NCBI RefSeq assembly: GCF_003287735.1
Contig: NZ_NSCM01000002.1
Coordinates: 1 to 64,000, forward strand
Origin: Photorhabdus bodei
Lineage (GTDB): Bacteria; Pseudomonadota; Gammaproteobacteria; Enterobacterales; Enterobacteriaceae
Direction of reading: 5' to 3'
DNA length: 64,000 bases
The notes below the pieces were generated by a model. That model did not search any database. It was not told the origin of the DNA and saw nothing but the letters and a program-made list of their open reading frames with translations. Shown here one piece after another: positions 49,182 through 60,682 of this stretch. A program made the position numbers and the translations under genes. Positions within the stretch are counted from its first letter, which is position 1. Every line of letters begins with the position of its first letter.

Positions 49182-51025
49182 ACTTACTCTATTTAACAAT
49201 TCTGCTGCCACTGCTGGGATTTTTGCTGTTGGCATTTTCCCGTGGCCGCTGGTCTGAAAATACATCAGCTACCATCGGGATTAGTTCTGTTGGTTTGGCT
49301 GCGTTGGTTACCTTATGGGTAGCTATCGATTTCAACAGTCAGAATGGTGCGGGTGATCTGGTTTACAGTCAGAACCTGTGGAACTGGATGGAAGTTGGGA
49401 ATTTCAGTATTCCGTTCACTCTGGTTCTTGATGGTTTATCGCTTACCATGTTGAGTGTGGTAACGGGTGTTGGTTTTCTGATCCATATGTATGCCTCGTG
49501 GTATATGCGTGGTGAAGAGGGCTATTCCCGTTTCTTCGCTTATACCAACCTGTTTATTGCCAGCATGGTGATACTGGTTCTGGCAGATAACATGATGCTG
49601 ATGTATCTCGGTTGGGAAGGGGTAGGGCTGTGCAGTTATTTGCTGATTGGCTTCTACTATACCAATCCGGCGAATGGTGCAGCAGCAATGAAAGCCTTTG
49701 TCGTTACCCGTGTGGGTGACGTCTTCCTGGCTATCGGCATGTTCATTTTGTATGACAATTTGGGAACGTTGAACTTCCGCGAGTTGGCGATTTTAGCTCC
49801 ACAGCATCTGGAAGCCGGTTCTTCGGTGATTACCTGGGCGACTCTGATGTTATTGGGGGGAGCAGTAGGTAAATCAGCCCAGTTGCCGTTACAAACTTGG
49901 TTGGCCGATGCGATGGCCGGTCCAACGCCAGTTTCTGCGTTGATTCATGCTGCAACGATGGTAACCGCCGGGGTCTACTTAGTTGCACGTAGTCACGGCC
50001 TATTCTTGATGGCGCCAGAAATCCTGCAACTGGTTGGCACTGTCGGTGCTATCACGCTGGTGTTGGCAGGTTTTGCCGCGTTAGTACAAACCGATATTAA
50101 GCGTGTATTGGCTTACTCAACCATGAGCCAGATTGGTTACATGTTCCTGGCGTTGGGGGTTCAGGCGTGGGATGCAGCAATCTTCCACCTGATGACTCAC
50201 GCTTTCTTTAAGGCGCTGTTGTTCCTGGCATCGGGTTCCGTTATCTTGGCCTGTCACCATGAGCAGAATATTTTCAAAATGGGAGGATTGCGTAAATCCA
50301 TTCCGTTGGTTTATGCCTGCTTCCTGGTAGGTGGCGCGGCGTTATCAGCGTTGCCAATTGTCACCGCGGGTTTCTACAGTAAAGATGAAATTCTGTGGGG
50401 AGCAATGTCACATGGTCATATTAACCTTATGCTAGCTGGTCTGGCGGGTGCATTTATGACCTCTTTGTATACCTTCCGTATGATTTTCATTGTATTCCAC
50501 GGTGAGGCGAAAACAAAAGCTCATCCTGTTAAAGGTATTACCCATCACCTGCCGTTACTGGTATTGCTGGTGCTTTCCACCTTTGTGGGCGCACTAATTG
50601 CGCCACCATTGGCGGGTGTGTTGCCGGGAAGCCATGCAACGGATCACACAGGAAAAATGACCTTGGAAGTGGTTTCTGGTGTGATCGCTGTCGCGGGTAT
50701 TTTGCTGGCAATGGCACTGTATTTGGGTAAACGTCAGTTAGTGAATGGTGTGGCACAAAGTGCTCCGGGGCGTTTCTTCTCCGTATGGTGGTTTAATGCT
50801 TGGGGTTTTGATGTTCTCTATGATTGGGTATTTGTTAAGCCGTTCAAGAACATTACACATGTATTGCGAAACGATCCGCTAAATTCACTGATGAATATTC
50901 CTGCGGTGTTATCACGCTGGAGTAACAAAGGTCTTAGTCTGAGTGAAAATGGACAGGTCCGTTGGTACGTTGCCTCTATGGGGTTGGGTGCAGTGCTGGT
51001 TTTAGCTCTGCTGCTACTGGTTTAA
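49178..51025 (+). CDS. nuoL: NADH:quinone oxidoreductase subunit L (NuoL)
   Basis: The distal antiporter-like proton-pumping subunit (615 residues). Family motifs are [53 protein letters not shown] and [12 protein letters not shown]. The C-terminal end holds the long lateral helix that runs along the membrane arm. nuoM begins 20 bp after its stop. Confidence 0.97.
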   Translation: MNLLYLTILLPLLGFLLLAFSRGRWSENTSATIGISSVGLAALVTLWVAIDFNSQNGAGDLVYSQNLWNWMEVGNFSIPFTLVLDGLSLTMLSVVTGVGFLIHMYASWYMRGEEGYSRFFAYTNLFIASMVILVLADNMMLMYLGWEGVGLCSYLLIGFYYTNPANGAAAMKAFVVTRVGDVFLAIGMFILYDNLGTLNFRELAILAPQHLEAGSSVITWATLMLLGGAVGKSAQLPLQTWLADAMAGPTPVSALIHAATMVTAGVYLVARSHGLFLMAPEILQLVGTVGAITLVLAGFAALVQTDIKRVLAYSTMSQIGYMFLALGVQAWDAAIFHLMTHAFFKALLFLASGSVILACHHEQNIFKMGGLRKSIPLVYACFLVGGAALSALPIVTAGFYSKDEILWGAMSHGHINLMLAGLAGAFMTSLYTFRMIFIVFHGEAKTKAHPVKGITHHLPLLVLLVLSTFVGALIAPPLAGVLPGSHATDHTGKMTLEVVSGVIAVAGILLAMALYLGKRQLVNGVAQSAPGRFFSVWWFNAWGFDVLYDWVFVKPFKNITHVLRNDPLNSLMNIPAVLSRWSNKGLSLSENGQVRWYVASMGLGAVLVLALLLLV

Positions 51026-51045
51026 TTTAAGGGATACATTGCGCC

Positions 51046-52566
51046 ATGCTATTACCTTGGCTAATTCTTATGCCCTTCATCGGTGGCCTGTTAAGTTGGC
51101 AGGCCGAACGCTTCGGTACCCGTGTACCGCGTTGGATCGCGTTAATTTCGATGGGGTTGACTCTGGTGCTCTCTCTGCAACTGTGGTTGCAGGGGGGCTA
51201 TACCTTGGCGAATCCGCAAGGGATCCCTCAATGGCAAGAGGAATTTCTTATGCCGTGGATCCCACGTTTTGGTATCAGTATTCACCTTGCTCTGGATGGC
51301 TTATCGCTGCTGATGGTGGTGTTGACCGCACTACTGGGGCTGATGGCTATTCTCTGTTCATGGACGGAAAATCAGCCATATCAGGGCTTTTTCCACTTGA
51401 ACCTGTTGTGGATCCTGGGTGGTGTGATGGGGGTGTTCCTCGCTATCGACATGTTCCTGTTCTTCTTCTTCTGGGAAATGATGTTGGTGCCGATGTACTT
51501 CTTGATTGCACTGTGGGGGCACCGAGGCTCAGGCGGTAAAACCCGTATCACCGCGGCGACCAAATTTTTTATTTACACCCAAGCCAGTGGCTTGGTGATG
51601 TTAATTGCGATTATGGCGCTGGTACTGGTTCATTATAACGGGACAGGTGAGTGGACATTCAGCTATGGAAAGCTGCTGAATACACCAATGTCACACACCG
51701 TTCAATACTTGCTGATGCTCGGTTTCTTCATTGCTTTTGCTGTAAAAATGCCAGTAGTGCCTTTACATGGGTGGTTACCTGATGCGCACAGTCAGGCACC
51801 AACAGCGGGTTCTGTTGACTTGGCGGGTATCTTGCTGAAAACCGCGGGTTATGGTCTGTTGCGTTTCGGTTTGCCACTGTTCCCGGAAGCTTCTCATGAG
51901 TTTACTCCCATTGCGATGTGGTTCGGTGTGCTTGGGATCTTCTATGGCGCATGGATGGCATTCAGCCAGACAGATATCAAACGCTTGATTGCTTATACCA
52001 GTATCTCTCATATGGGGTTTGTGTTAATCGCGATCTATTCTGGCAGCCAGCTTGCTTACCAAGGGGCAATTATTCAGATGATTGCTCATGGTCTGTCAGC
52101 CGCAGGTCTGTTTATTCTCTGTGGGCAGCTTTATGAGCGCTTACATACCCGTGATATGAATCTTATGGGTGGTTTGTGGAAACGCGTGCAGTTCTTGCCT
52201 GCGTTATCGCTCTCTTTTGCTGTGGCGACACTAGGGATGCCGGGGACCGGTAACTTCGTCGGTGAATTTATGATCCTGTTTGGTAGTTTTAGTGAATTTC
52301 CGTTAATTATAACGATTTCTGTGTTTGGTCTGGTCTTCGCCTCTGTCTATGCCCTGTATATGATGCAGCGTGCTTACTACGGTGAATCAAAATCAGATGA
52401 ACCACTAAGACGAATGGATATGCGAGAAGTATCCATTGTAATGGTGCTGTTGATATTACTGGTGGTGATGGGTTTCTACCCACAACCTATCCTTGATACT
52501 TCAGCGGCAGCGATGGATAACATCCAGACCTGGTATTCAGCTTCAATTTCAACTACAAGGCCGTAA
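51046..52566 (+). CDS. nuoM: NADH:quinone oxidoreductase subunit M (NuoM)
   Basis: An antiporter-like proton-pumping subunit (506 residues, about 14 helices). The key Glu in FFFWEMMLVPMYFLI and lysines in FAVKMPVVPLHGWLPDAHSQAPTAGSV are present, as is LIAYTSISHMGFVL. nuoN follows after six bases. Confidence 0.97.
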   Translation: MLLPWLILMPFIGGLLSWQAERFGTRVPRWIALISMGLTLVLSLQLWLQGGYTLANPQGIPQWQEEFLMPWIPRFGISIHLALDGLSLLMVVLTALLGLMAILCSWTENQPYQGFFHLNLLWILGGVMGVFLAIDMFLFFFFWEMMLVPMYFLIALWGHRGSGGKTRITAATKFFIYTQASGLVMLIAIMALVLVHYNGTGEWTFSYGKLLNTPMSHTVQYLLMLGFFIAFAVKMPVVPLHGWLPDAHSQAPTAGSVDLAGILLKTAGYGLLRFGLPLFPEASHEFTPIAMWFGVLGIFYGAWMAFSQTDIKRLIAYTSISHMGFVLIAIYSGSQLAYQGAIIQMIAHGLSAAGLFILCGQLYERLHTRDMNLMGGLWKRVQFLPALSLSFAVATLGMPGTGNFVGEFMILFGSFSEFPLIITISVFGLVFASVYALYMMQRAYYGESKSDEPLRRMDMREVSIVMVLLILLVVMGFYPQPILDTSAAAMDNIQTWYSASISTTRP

Positions 52567-52572
52567 TTCGCC

Positions 52573-54030
52573 ATGACAATAACTCCTCAACAACTGATCG
52601 CGCTGTTACCGCTGTTGATCGTCGGATTGACGGTAGTCGTTGTGATGCTGTCCATTGCGTGGCGACGCGATCACTTTATTAATACCACTCTGACCGTGAT
52701 AGGTTTGAATCTGGCTCTGCTGTCTCTCTATTTTGTCGGACAGCAAGAAGCGATGGATGTCACTCCACTGGTTCATGTGGATAGCTATGCTATGCTCTAT
52801 ATCGGTCTTGTACTGGTTGCAAGCCTGGCAACGACGACTTTCGCCTATTCCTGGCTAGAAAATTATCCAGATAACAAAGAAGAGTTCTATTTACTGGTGC
52901 TGATAGCGACAGTGGGCGGGATTCTTCTGGCGTGTGCAAACCACTTGGCATCATTGTTTATCGGTATTGAGTTATTAACTTTACCGCTGTTTGGTTTGAT
53001 TGGTTATGCATATCGTCAGAAACGCTCTCTGGAAGCGGCTATCAAGTATATGCTGCTGTCTGCGGCAGCCTCTTCTTTCATGCTGTTTGGTATAGCGTTG
53101 TTATATGCGGAATCAGGCGATCTCTCTTTTGCCGCACTGGGGCATCGTTTGTCTGACAGCTATATCTATCAACCTTTGATACTGTCAGGCTTGGGTATGC
53201 TGGTTGTTGGCCTTGGCTTTAAATTATCACTGGTACCTTTCCATCTCTGGACACCGGATGTTTATCAGGGAGCGCCTGCTCCGGTCTCCACCTTTCTGGC
53301 AACAGCCAGTAAGATAGCGATTTTCGCAGTAGTAGTGCGTTTGTTTGTTGAAGCACCAATGGCGGATAGTGAAGCACTGCGTACGGTATTAACCGTTATT
53401 GCAATTGCTTCTATGCTGTTCGGTAACTTGATGGCGCTGACCCAGACAAATATCAAACGGCTGCTTGGTTACTCTTCTATTGCTCACCTGGGTTATCTGC
53501 TGGTGGCACTGGTGGCGGTACAGAACCACCAGCTTTCAGAAGAAACGGTCGGTATCTATCTGGCAGGTTATCTGTTTAGCAGTATCGGTGCATTTGGCGT
53601 TGTTAGCCTCATGTCCAGCCCATATAAAGGGCCGGATGCGGATTCCCTCTACTCATACCGTGGCCTGTTTTGGCATAAACCTATTCTGTCCGCGGTGATG
53701 ACGGTGATGATGTTGTCATTGGCGGGGATCCCAATGACGTTCGGTTTTATTGGTAAGTTCTACGTCATTGTGTTGGGTGTGAAAGCGGAACTGTGGTGGC
53801 TGACGGGGGCTGTGGTGGTAGGTAGTGCTATCGGCCTGTATTACTACCTGCGGGTGATGGTCAGTTTGTACCTGCCTGCGCCAAAGGCCCTTAACCGCGA
53901 CACACCAAGGAACTGGGCATCGACTGCCGGCGGGATGGTTGTTCTGATTTCCGCATTATTGGTATTAGCGCTAGGTATCTGGCCTCAACCGTTGATTGAT
54001 GTGATACAGCAAGCGAAAATTATTCTCTAA
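52573..54030 (+). CDS. nuoN: NADH:quinone oxidoreductase subunit N (NuoN)
   Basis: The third antiporter-like subunit (485 residues). [20 protein letters not shown] holds the conserved Glu; [34 protein letters not shown] and [15 protein letters not shown] are family signatures. Last gene of the operon, closed by a strong terminator at 54069. Confidence 0.97.
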   Translation: MTITPQQLIALLPLLIVGLTVVVVMLSIAWRRDHFINTTLTVIGLNLALLSLYFVGQQEAMDVTPLVHVDSYAMLYIGLVLVASLATTTFAYSWLENYPDNKEEFYLLVLIATVGGILLACANHLASLFIGIELLTLPLFGLIGYAYRQKRSLEAAIKYMLLSAAASSFMLFGIALLYAESGDLSFAALGHRLSDSYIYQPLILSGLGMLVVGLGFKLSLVPFHLWTPDVYQGAPAPVSTFLATASKIAIFAVVVRLFVEAPMADSEALRTVLTVIAIASMLFGNLMALTQTNIKRLLGYSSIAHLGYLLVALVAVQNHQLSEETVGIYLAGYLFSSIGAFGVVSLMSSPYKGPDADSLYSYRGLFWHKPILSAVMTVMMLSLAGIPMTFGFIGKFYVIVLGVKAELWWLTGAVVVGSAIGLYYYLRVMVSLYLPAPKALNRDTPRNWASTAGGMVVLISALLVLALGIWPQPLIDVIQQAKIIL

Positions 54031-54068
54031 ATAGCCAGTTGGTTGTTACCCATTATTTGGAATATAAA

Positions 54069-54096
54069 AACCCGGTAAGATTATCCTTACCGGGTT
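54069..54096. terminator. nuo operon terminator
   Basis: AACCCGGTAAG pairs perfectly with CTTACCGGGTT around six bases, with AAAAA before and TTATTG after. It is 38 bp after the nuoN stop and could also serve the convergent xaxB. Confidence 0.8.
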
Positions 54097-54212
54097 ATTG
54101 CAAGTTATTGATAACGATTTCTTTTCTCTGAACTGTACTTCATACCTGTTTTATTCGCTTATGGTACTAAATATCTTGTATTGCTTGATGAAGAGCTGGG
54201 AGCAAGCCGTAT

Positions 54213-55274
54213 TTATTTCAGCAGAATCCCTCTGTATTGCGATTCCAGATTGTCAAGGTAGTTTAGCTGATCGTGTATGAGTTTAGTCAGGTTTTGCTGG
54301 CGGGTTTGATCATCTATGGTCTCCTGTAATTGATTGGCAAAGATGCTCCATACTTGCTCCAGTTTAGTTGCCTGGAGTAATAGGGTAGTGCGTTCTTTGT
54401 CGATTTGATGCACATCAGCTATACCGGCAATCCGTTGTTCTACGCCTTTTAACTGGGTATTTAAGTCGTCGCCATCTTTGGTTAATTGAGCGATTTGTTG
54501 ATCCAATTTGATCCTGGCATCAGCTAGCTCAACATATTTTAGTCCAGTGGAGATATTGCTCAGAATCTTTTTGGTGATTTCAATTCCTTGTTTGATTGCC
54601 TGTTTGATAAGTTCTTTTTTAGGGCTATCCAGATTCAGTTTGTCCAGTTCACTGACATTGGGAATATAGTCCTTAAACATATCGGCCAGATTATATTGAC
54701 GGATAATGTTTTGACTTTCGATGAGCTTATCGCGATCTGGGATTAATTTGGCCTTATCTTGCTCTTTCTGCGTGATATCAGCTTGCAGTTCTTCTTTTCT
54801 TTCCTGCTCTTCTTTCAGGCGCTCTTCCAGACGTTCTAAAATAACGACATTCCGAACATCAGCAATTTTGCTGGTCATTATGTTAGCTTCTTCGTGTAAG
54901 CTGGAAATGACGTTTTTAACATCTTTGTTCAAATTGCGTACTTGTTCTGAACGTGCATCCAACAGGGTATTTCGTGTCTCGTCATCCAATTCTGAATTTT
55001 CCAGAGCAGTATCAATTTCGATGATGGTCTGGAAATAGTCTTGAGGCGGGAGTTGTCTCAGGACAGTTTGTAGTTGTGGTACAGAGGCGCGAGCGGCTTC
55101 GTCGATATCACGACTGTATAAGCTTATGCGCAGAGTTTTGTCCTGGATGATTTCAATGCCTGATTTTTGTTGGTGCGTTAAACGCCAGATATTTTTCACC
55201 GCCTGACTCAAAGTTTTTACACTAATTTCTGGATAAGTGATAGTTTCCTGAGGGAAAGTAATGACTTCAGTCAT
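54213..55274 (-). CDS. xaxB: Alpha-xenorhabdolysin component B (XaxB/PaxB)
   Basis: XaxB is one half of a binary alpha-helical pore-forming toxin of the ClyA superfamily (XaxAB, YaxAB, PaxAB); A and B assemble together into pores that lyse insect and mammalian cells. The 353 residues have family length and are almost entirely helical. A charged coiled coil around 140-190 (LERLEERLKEEQERKEELQ) and IKQAIKQGIEITKKILSNIS are visible. There is no Sec signal. AGGAG precedes the ATG, 45 bp after xaxA on the same strand. Convergent with nuo. Confidence 0.85.
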   Translation of the reverse strand: MTEVITFPQETITYPEISVKTLSQAVKNIWRLTHQQKSGIEIIQDKTLRISLYSRDIDEAARASVPQLQTVLRQLPPQDYFQTIIEIDTALENSELDDETRNTLLDARSEQVRNLNKDVKNVISSLHEEANIMTSKIADVRNVVILERLEERLKEEQERKEELQADITQKEQDKAKLIPDRDKLIESQNIIRQYNLADMFKDYIPNVSELDKLNLDSPKKELIKQAIKQGIEITKKILSNISTGLKYVELADARIKLDQQIAQLTKDGDDLNTQLKGVEQRIAGIADVHQIDKERTTLLLQATKLEQVWSIFANQLQETIDDQTRQQNLTKLIHDQLNYLDNLESQYRGILLK

Positions 55275-55319
55275 TTTAAGACTCCTTTTTTCTATAATCC
55301 TATGTAATACAGGGAACGA

Positions 55320-56546
55320 TTAGTTATAGCGATGTTTGTATTCTTTCAATGCTTCATCGAAAACCTTGACTAATTGTTTAGCGGAACCTTCCACCTCTTT
55401 CCAAGGGTTTATGACTTGCTGGAATTTAGTTATAAAAGAGGTCAGGTTCAGTGCATCGTTAATTTGGGTGAATTTATCTTTAGAAGCATTGATCTGGGTC
55501 AGCATGGATTGCCACATGTAATCTAAATGGTTCAGAGCCACTTCTGCATCCAATAAGCGGGTATCAATGTCGCTAAAATCAAGGGATAAACTAGTAATAG
55601 ATTTTTGTAATGCGCGTTTACCTTTGATGCTCTCTTCTAGGCTGCGTACTTCTTCGATCAGCATGTTTTTACGTTTTCGTACTTCTTCTGCCTTGGAACC
55701 AAAAATGCCGCCAGTAATAGCGAGGCCGATCAGTCCCCCTGCGATACCGGAGAAAGCCAAGCCTACGAATCTATCGTAGTCTTTCTTGAGTTGGACAATT
55801 TCCTCTTTTTTCTCAATGATCTTATCGTCCAGATCTCCGATGCTGACTGACATCTTATTGTCTTTCATCATCTTTCGCTTATTTTCGACTTGTGGTTGTA
55901 AACCTAGAGCAATGCTGCCGTTTGACAATCTACCGCCAATCAGCTTTAGCTTGAAATCGGATACTTCGGTTTTGACCTTTTCAGTTTTATCACGCTGTTT
56001 TTTAATATCATTTTTCATGGTGTCAAGGATTTCCTCTAGAGCAGATGATACTTCTCTGTCTTCATGGGTGTAGGTGATCTGGGCGAGTTGTCTCTCCGAT
56101 ATTTCTCCTAGTCTCCTTTTTATGCGTGTGATAATTGGCATTTCATTAATAATGCTAATGATATTTTCACCTGTTTCGGTGATTTGTTTGCCAATAATTT
56201 CTAGGTCTATGCTCTGTTGCAGAATATCGTTTTCCACATCGCTCCAGCTAAACGAGTGAGTGCGGATTTCTTCAAACAAGATATGAATATCTTCTGGTTC
56301 CAGTCCAGCGATATTGACTCTTTGGTAGCCGAGATAGCTCTTTATTTCCTCAAGATTAAAAGGGAGTGATAGACCTTTTTTAACATACAGTTTGATATTA
56401 ATCAGGTCTTCTTTGGTAAATATTCCTCCGGGGCGTGCAACACCTTCTTGTTTACCAGTCAGTAATTGCAAGGTAGCCGAGGGAATATCTGTTTCGTTCA
56501 GTGTTTTTTCCGCTGGAAGTTGAGCTAATAACATATATTTCTCCAT
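55320..56546 (-). CDS. xaxA: Alpha-xenorhabdolysin component A (XaxA/PaxA)
   Basis: The partner of XaxB in the two-component pore. 408 residues, the known XaxA length. A long helical domain carries a central hydrophobic hairpin (about 261-283: VGLAFSGIAGGLIGLAITGGIFG), as expected for the head/foot of ClyA-type toxins. The N-terminal region contains the family-like GGIFTKEDLINIKLYVKKGLSLP. ATG 56534 (fifth codon) has GGAG at good spacing and may be the true start. No signal peptide is seen, so release needs lysis or another export route. The upstream AT-rich kilobase should hold its promoter. Confidence 0.85.
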   Translation of the reverse strand: MEKYMLLAQLPAEKTLNETDIPSATLQLLTGKQEGVARPGGIFTKEDLINIKLYVKKGLSLPFNLEEIKSYLGYQRVNIAGLEPEDIHILFEEIRTHSFSWSDVENDILQQSIDLEIIGKQITETGENIISIINEMPIITRIKRRLGEISERQLAQITYTHEDREVSSALEEILDTMKNDIKKQRDKTEKVKTEVSDFKLKLIGGRLSNGSIALGLQPQVENKRKMMKDNKMSVSIGDLDDKIIEKKEEIVQLKKDYDRFVGLAFSGIAGGLIGLAITGGIFGSKAEEVRKRKNMLIEEVRSLEESIKGKRALQKSITSLSLDFSDIDTRLLDAEVALNHLDYMWQSMLTQINASKDKFTQINDALNLTSFITKFQQVINPWKEVEGSAKQLVKVFDEALKEYKHRYN

Positions 56547-57514
56547 TAATGGTTCTTGCTTTATTGAAAAATCATTAAATACATCAAGGCATAACCGAAC
56601 GTTATAATACTCATGTTGTTAAATTAACGTTGTGTTTTTTATTGAATAATCTGAATTAAAAATACATATATTTGCATGATTGATTGTTGTGAAAATAGTT
56701 TAATTCATGAGTTTTATTAAATAATTGTCTACATTTTTATCAGTCTTAAATGAAATTATTTATGATTTTTGTATATCTAATATATGAAATTAAATAGTAT
56801 GAATTTTTATTATTTTAATAATTAAATGTAAAATAAATCTTTTGTCTTTCTTGTTCATATAGTTTGAAATTTCATTTTTTAATTTATGTTAAGATGATAA
56901 ATATAAAGTATTTTAATGTTATTTTTATAAAATATATTTTAAAACAATCAGTTATGTTGGTTGCATGATGTGAGGATTATATAATTTCTATATTGTTAAT
57001 TTAAAGGATAGGTAATGTGATTTTTTTATCAAGAATAAGTTGGATGTTTTTTGTTTTGTTATTTATGGTATGTTTAAAAAATAGATGGAATAGCATCCTA
57101 TTCTCCTTATGTCATTGAATAAATTTTTTGTTATTTTTATATCTATATTTTAATTAAAGTCTTAATTGTTTATATGATGGTTTAAATTAACAAATAAGAA
57201 GGATTTTTTTATAATTATATTTAGTTATTATGGAAGTAACATTTGTTTTTTATAGGGCGATTTTTTAGAAGAATAAATATTTATTCCGTTGTTTATAATG
57301 ACGGTATTTATTTAGTAAATTTTCCGTAGTAAGTAAAAGAGTCGTTTTTTTATAAATTGCATCGTGAAAATTGATTATGCTAATGAACTTAATATTTGTT
57401 ATCGGAATGGCTGAGTCTCTGATTTAGCCTGTTTCAGTGTTGGGATAAGAGCATGTTGCTAACGGAATCGAACAAGCATAACGACATAAATAATCAGGGC
57501 TTTAATTATTATTA
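56547..57514. promoter_or_regulatory. Divergent xaxA/menF spacer, extremely AT-rich
   Basis: Nearly one kilobase of A/T-dominated DNA without a supportable gene. It must contain the xaxA promoter at its left and the menF promoter at its right. Such composition is typical of H-NS-bound DNA beside acquired virulence genes, an inference from base composition only. Confidence 0.5.
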
Positions 57515-58882
57515 ATGCCCCGTATAATCCTACTTTTTATCATGTCTTTTGGGGCAGAAGTGGTGAATCAAATTGCTAATGTTGTCGCTGATGTATGTAA
57601 AACACTGAATAATGAACAAGTTAGCGAAGTTGGTATCCAACAGATTTCATTTCCTCTGCCAGCAGGTTGCAGCACTTACTGGTTGGAATGGCTGGCAGCG
57701 CAGTCTCATTATCCGCAGTTCTATTGGCATCACAGAGAGGGCCATGAAGAAGTCGCTGCTTGTGGGCAAATCCATCTTTTCAGTGATATCGCTTTAGCCG
57801 AAAATTTTTTGCAGAGAAACCGTCAGTTTCCACAGATACGGATCTGGGGGCTGAATGCTTGGGATCGGATTCAACCAGCCCGTATTACGCAATCAGAAGC
57901 AGGGGAAACGGGTTATCTGTTTTTGCCCCGTATCGAATTACGCCGCTGCCGTGATGAAAGCTGGTTGTATCTGAATATAGCTGGTCCGCAGGATGTAAGG
58001 AATGCACGGGAATTTCTGCAACAATTAGTTCCGCACCAGGAATTCTCTGCGTTACAGGCGGTGGTAGTGAATGCGGAGAATATGCCGGAACGCGCCCGGT
58101 GGAGTGATTTGATTGAGCAGGCTTTGGACACTATTACCCATCGTAAGATGGAGAAGGTCGTGATGGCGCGTAAGACGCAACTAGAACTGAGTGAATCTTT
58201 AGCGGCTGCACAGTTTATGGCAGCGAGTCGCCAGATAAATCACTGTTGTTATCATTTTATGCTAGCTTTTAATCAGCATGAGGCATTTTTGGCGTCTTCA
58301 CCAGAACGGCTTTACCACCGTAAGCAGACTCAGCTTTATACAGAGGCTCTGGCGGGGACGGTTGCTAATTCTGATGATGCTCAGCAAGCCGAAAAATTGG
58401 GGCAATGGTTGCTAGGTGATAAAAAAAATCAGCATGAAAACCTGCTAGTTGTTGATGATATTTGCCAGCGTCTTCAAGACGCTGTGGTTTCTGTCGATGT
58501 TGCTCCGCCAGATGTGATTCGTTTGCGAAAGGTTCAGCATTTGCGCCGCCGAATTCAGGGAAAACTAAAGAGTGCCAGTGATAGTGACTGCTTGCATCGT
58601 TTACAACCAACGGCCGCTGTTGCTGGATTACCTCGTGAAGCGGCGCGTGATTTTATTCGTGATAGCGAGTTATTCAGTCGTGATTGGTACGCCGGGTCCG
58701 CAGGATATCTTTCCTGTGAACAGAGTGAGTTTGCGGTTTCACTACGTTGCGCACAAATTAACAACAATTTACTTTCACTGTATGCCGGTGCGGGGATTGT
58801 GATGGGATCTGATCCACAACAGGAGTGGATAGAGATAGAGAATAAAGCTGCCGGGTTGCGCACTTTGCTGAAAGGTGAATGA
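57515..58882 (+). CDS. menF: Isochorismate synthase, menaquinone-specific (MenF)
   Basis: It converts chorismate to isochorismate, the entry step to menaquinone. The chorismate-binding C-terminal domain (about 200-455) has MEKVVMARKTQLEL, HFMLAFNQHEAFLASSPERL, EALAGTVANS, LQPTAAVAGLPR, DWYAGSAGYLS and YAGAGIVMGSDPQQEW with metal-binding Glu. The start is uncertain: ATG 57515 or 57542, neither with a good ribosome site; E. coli MenF aligns best from about 57560. First gene of menFDHBCE, 105 bp before menD. Confidence 0.94.
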   Translation: MPRIILLFIMSFGAEVVNQIANVVADVCKTLNNEQVSEVGIQQISFPLPAGCSTYWLEWLAAQSHYPQFYWHHREGHEEVAACGQIHLFSDIALAENFLQRNRQFPQIRIWGLNAWDRIQPARITQSEAGETGYLFLPRIELRRCRDESWLYLNIAGPQDVRNAREFLQQLVPHQEFSALQAVVVNAENMPERARWSDLIEQALDTITHRKMEKVVMARKTQLELSESLAAAQFMAASRQINHCCYHFMLAFNQHEAFLASSPERLYHRKQTQLYTEALAGTVANSDDAQQAEKLGQWLLGDKKNQHENLLVVDDICQRLQDAVVSVDVAPPDVIRLRKVQHLRRRIQGKLKSASDSDCLHRLQPTAAVAGLPREAARDFIRDSELFSRDWYAGSAGYLSCEQSEFAVSLRCAQINNNLLSLYAGAGIVMGSDPQQEWIEIENKAAGLRTLLKGE

Positions 58883-58987
58883 AAACAATCTCCGATTAAA
58901 TGGCAATTCATTGAACTAGGATAAAGAAATAATTATCGGTGCCGTTAGGCTAATGGCCAGCTTTTATAGAAATTCTTTGAGTAAAAT

Positions 58988-60682
58988 ATGTCAAACAGCA
59001 CATTTAACCGCCGCTGGGCGGAACTTTTATTGGAAGCACTTACTCGCCACGGATTACGTCATGTTTGCATTGCGCCCGGTTCACGCTCCACGCCTTTGAC
59101 AATAGCTGCCGCAGCAAATAACAAACTGATTTGTCATACTCATTTTGACGAACGCGGATTAGGACATCTGGCACTGGGATTATCCAAAGCAAGCAGAGAG
59201 CCGGTTGCCGTTATCGTGACTTCTGGAACCGCAGTGGCAAATCTCTATCCTTCATTAATTGAAGCCAGTTTAACGGGTGAACGAATGGTTTTCCTTACGG
59301 CTGATCGGCCTCCAGAATTGATGGATTGTGGTGCGAGTCAGGCTATTCGTCAAAATGGTATTTTTGCTTCTCATCCATGCCAAACAATTTCTTTGCCAAG
59401 ACCGACCGTAGATATACCGGCAAGCTGGCTGGCTTCTGTCATAGATCATAGTATGGCGAATTTGCGGCATGGGGCCTTGCATATTAATTGCCCATTTGCC
59501 GAACCATTATATGGTAATGAAGAGCCTGTTTATGATGAGTGGCAGCAGCAGTTAGGCGATTGGTGGAAAAGTAAAACACCTTGGTTGAGCCAGCCAGTAG
59601 CTAATGTTGTGGCGGAAGTAGCGGATTGGGACTGTTGGCAACAGAAAAAAGGCGTTGTATTGGCTGGTCGAATGAGTGCCGAAGAGGGAGTTAATGTTGG
59701 TAAATGGGCAAAGGCATTGGGCTGGCCGTTGATTGGCAATGTGCTTTCACAAACTGGGCAGCCATTGCCTTGTGCCGATTTATGGTTGGATAATCCTCAT
59801 GTGCAGGAGATTTTAGCGCAAGCACAACTGGTAGTGCAGTTTGGTTCCAGCCTGATAGGGAAACGCTTGTTACAGTGGCAGGCGAAATGCCAGCCGCAGG
59901 AGTTTTGGATTATTGATCCGATACCAGGCCGGCTTGATCCTGCCAATCATCGTGGTAAAAAATTGACCTGTCATATTGCTGACTGGTTACTGGCTCATCC
60001 GGCACAGCCGCGTATACCGTGGGCACAATCATGTACATTGTGGGCAGAAGAGCTCAAAGTCTGGTCAGAAAAAGCAGTTAACTGTGTCAGAACCGAATTG
60101 GCTGGGAAATTCTGTGAAGCAACGGTGGCCTATCGATTATGTGAATTACTGCCTGAACGCGGGCAGCTGTTTGTCGGTAACAGCCTGATTATTCGTTTGA
60201 TTGATGCACTGGGGCAATTACCGGCTGGGTATCCGGTTTATAGTAATCGGGGCGCTAGCGGCATTGATGGATTAATTTCCACTGCGGCGGGTGTGCAACG
60301 GGCAACAGCAAAGCCCACTTTGGCTATTATCGGTGATTTATCGGCGCTTTATGATCTCAATAGCTTGGCACTGTTGCGTCATCCTTCCGCTCCAATGGTA
60401 TTAATTGTGGTAAATAATAACGGCGGGCAGATTTTCTCTTTACTACCCACTCCTGAAGAAGCAAGGCAGCGTTTTTACTGTATGCCTCAATACGTTAATT
60501 TTAATCATGCGGCGGCGATGTTCGGCTTGAAATATGCCAGCCCACAAAATTGGATGGAATTGCAACAAAGTATTGAACAGGCATGGCAACAAAATGAAAC
60601 CACATTGATTGAGCTAAAAGTGCCGGATAGAGAAGGGGCTGAGTGTTTGCAACAACTGTTAAAACAGGTGGCTATGTTGTGA
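58988..60682 (+). CDS. menD: SEPHCHC synthase (MenD)
   Basis: A ThDP enzyme that adds succinic semialdehyde (from 2-oxoglutarate) to isochorismate. 564 residues in the three-domain ThDP layout: [15 protein letters not shown] and [20 protein letters not shown] (pyrimidine-binding Glu), and the ThDP/Mg motif [15 protein letters not shown] ending in [12 protein letters not shown]. Its stop overlaps the GTG start of menH (GTGA), so the two are coupled. Confidence 0.96.
   Translation: MSNSTFNRRWAELLLEALTRHGLRHVCIAPGSRSTPLTIAAAANNKLICHTHFDERGLGHLALGLSKASREPVAVIVTSGTAVANLYPSLIEASLTGERMVFLTADRPPELMDCGASQAIRQNGIFASHPCQTISLPRPTVDIPASWLASVIDHSMANLRHGALHINCPFAEPLYGNEEPVYDEWQQQLGDWWKSKTPWLSQPVANVVAEVADWDCWQQKKGVVLAGRMSAEEGVNVGKWAKALGWPLIGNVLSQTGQPLPCADLWLDNPHVQEILAQAQLVVQFGSSLIGKRLLQWQAKCQPQEFWIIDPIPGRLDPANHRGKKLTCHIADWLLAHPAQPRIPWAQSCTLWAEELKVWSEKAVNCVRTELAGKFCEATVAYRLCELLPERGQLFVGNSLIIRLIDALGQLPAGYPVYSNRGASGIDGLISTAAGVQRATAKPTLAIIGDLSALYDLNSLALLRHPSAPMVLIVVNNNGGQIFSLLPTPEEARQRFYCMPQYVNFNHAAAMFGLKYASPQNWMELQQSIEQAWQQNETTLIELKVPDREGAECLQQLLKQVAML

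Noticed and set aside
51039..51539. Plus-strand 166-codon frame starting seven bases before nuoM
   Set aside because: Out-of-frame shadow of nuoM, which matches its family from 51046 onward.
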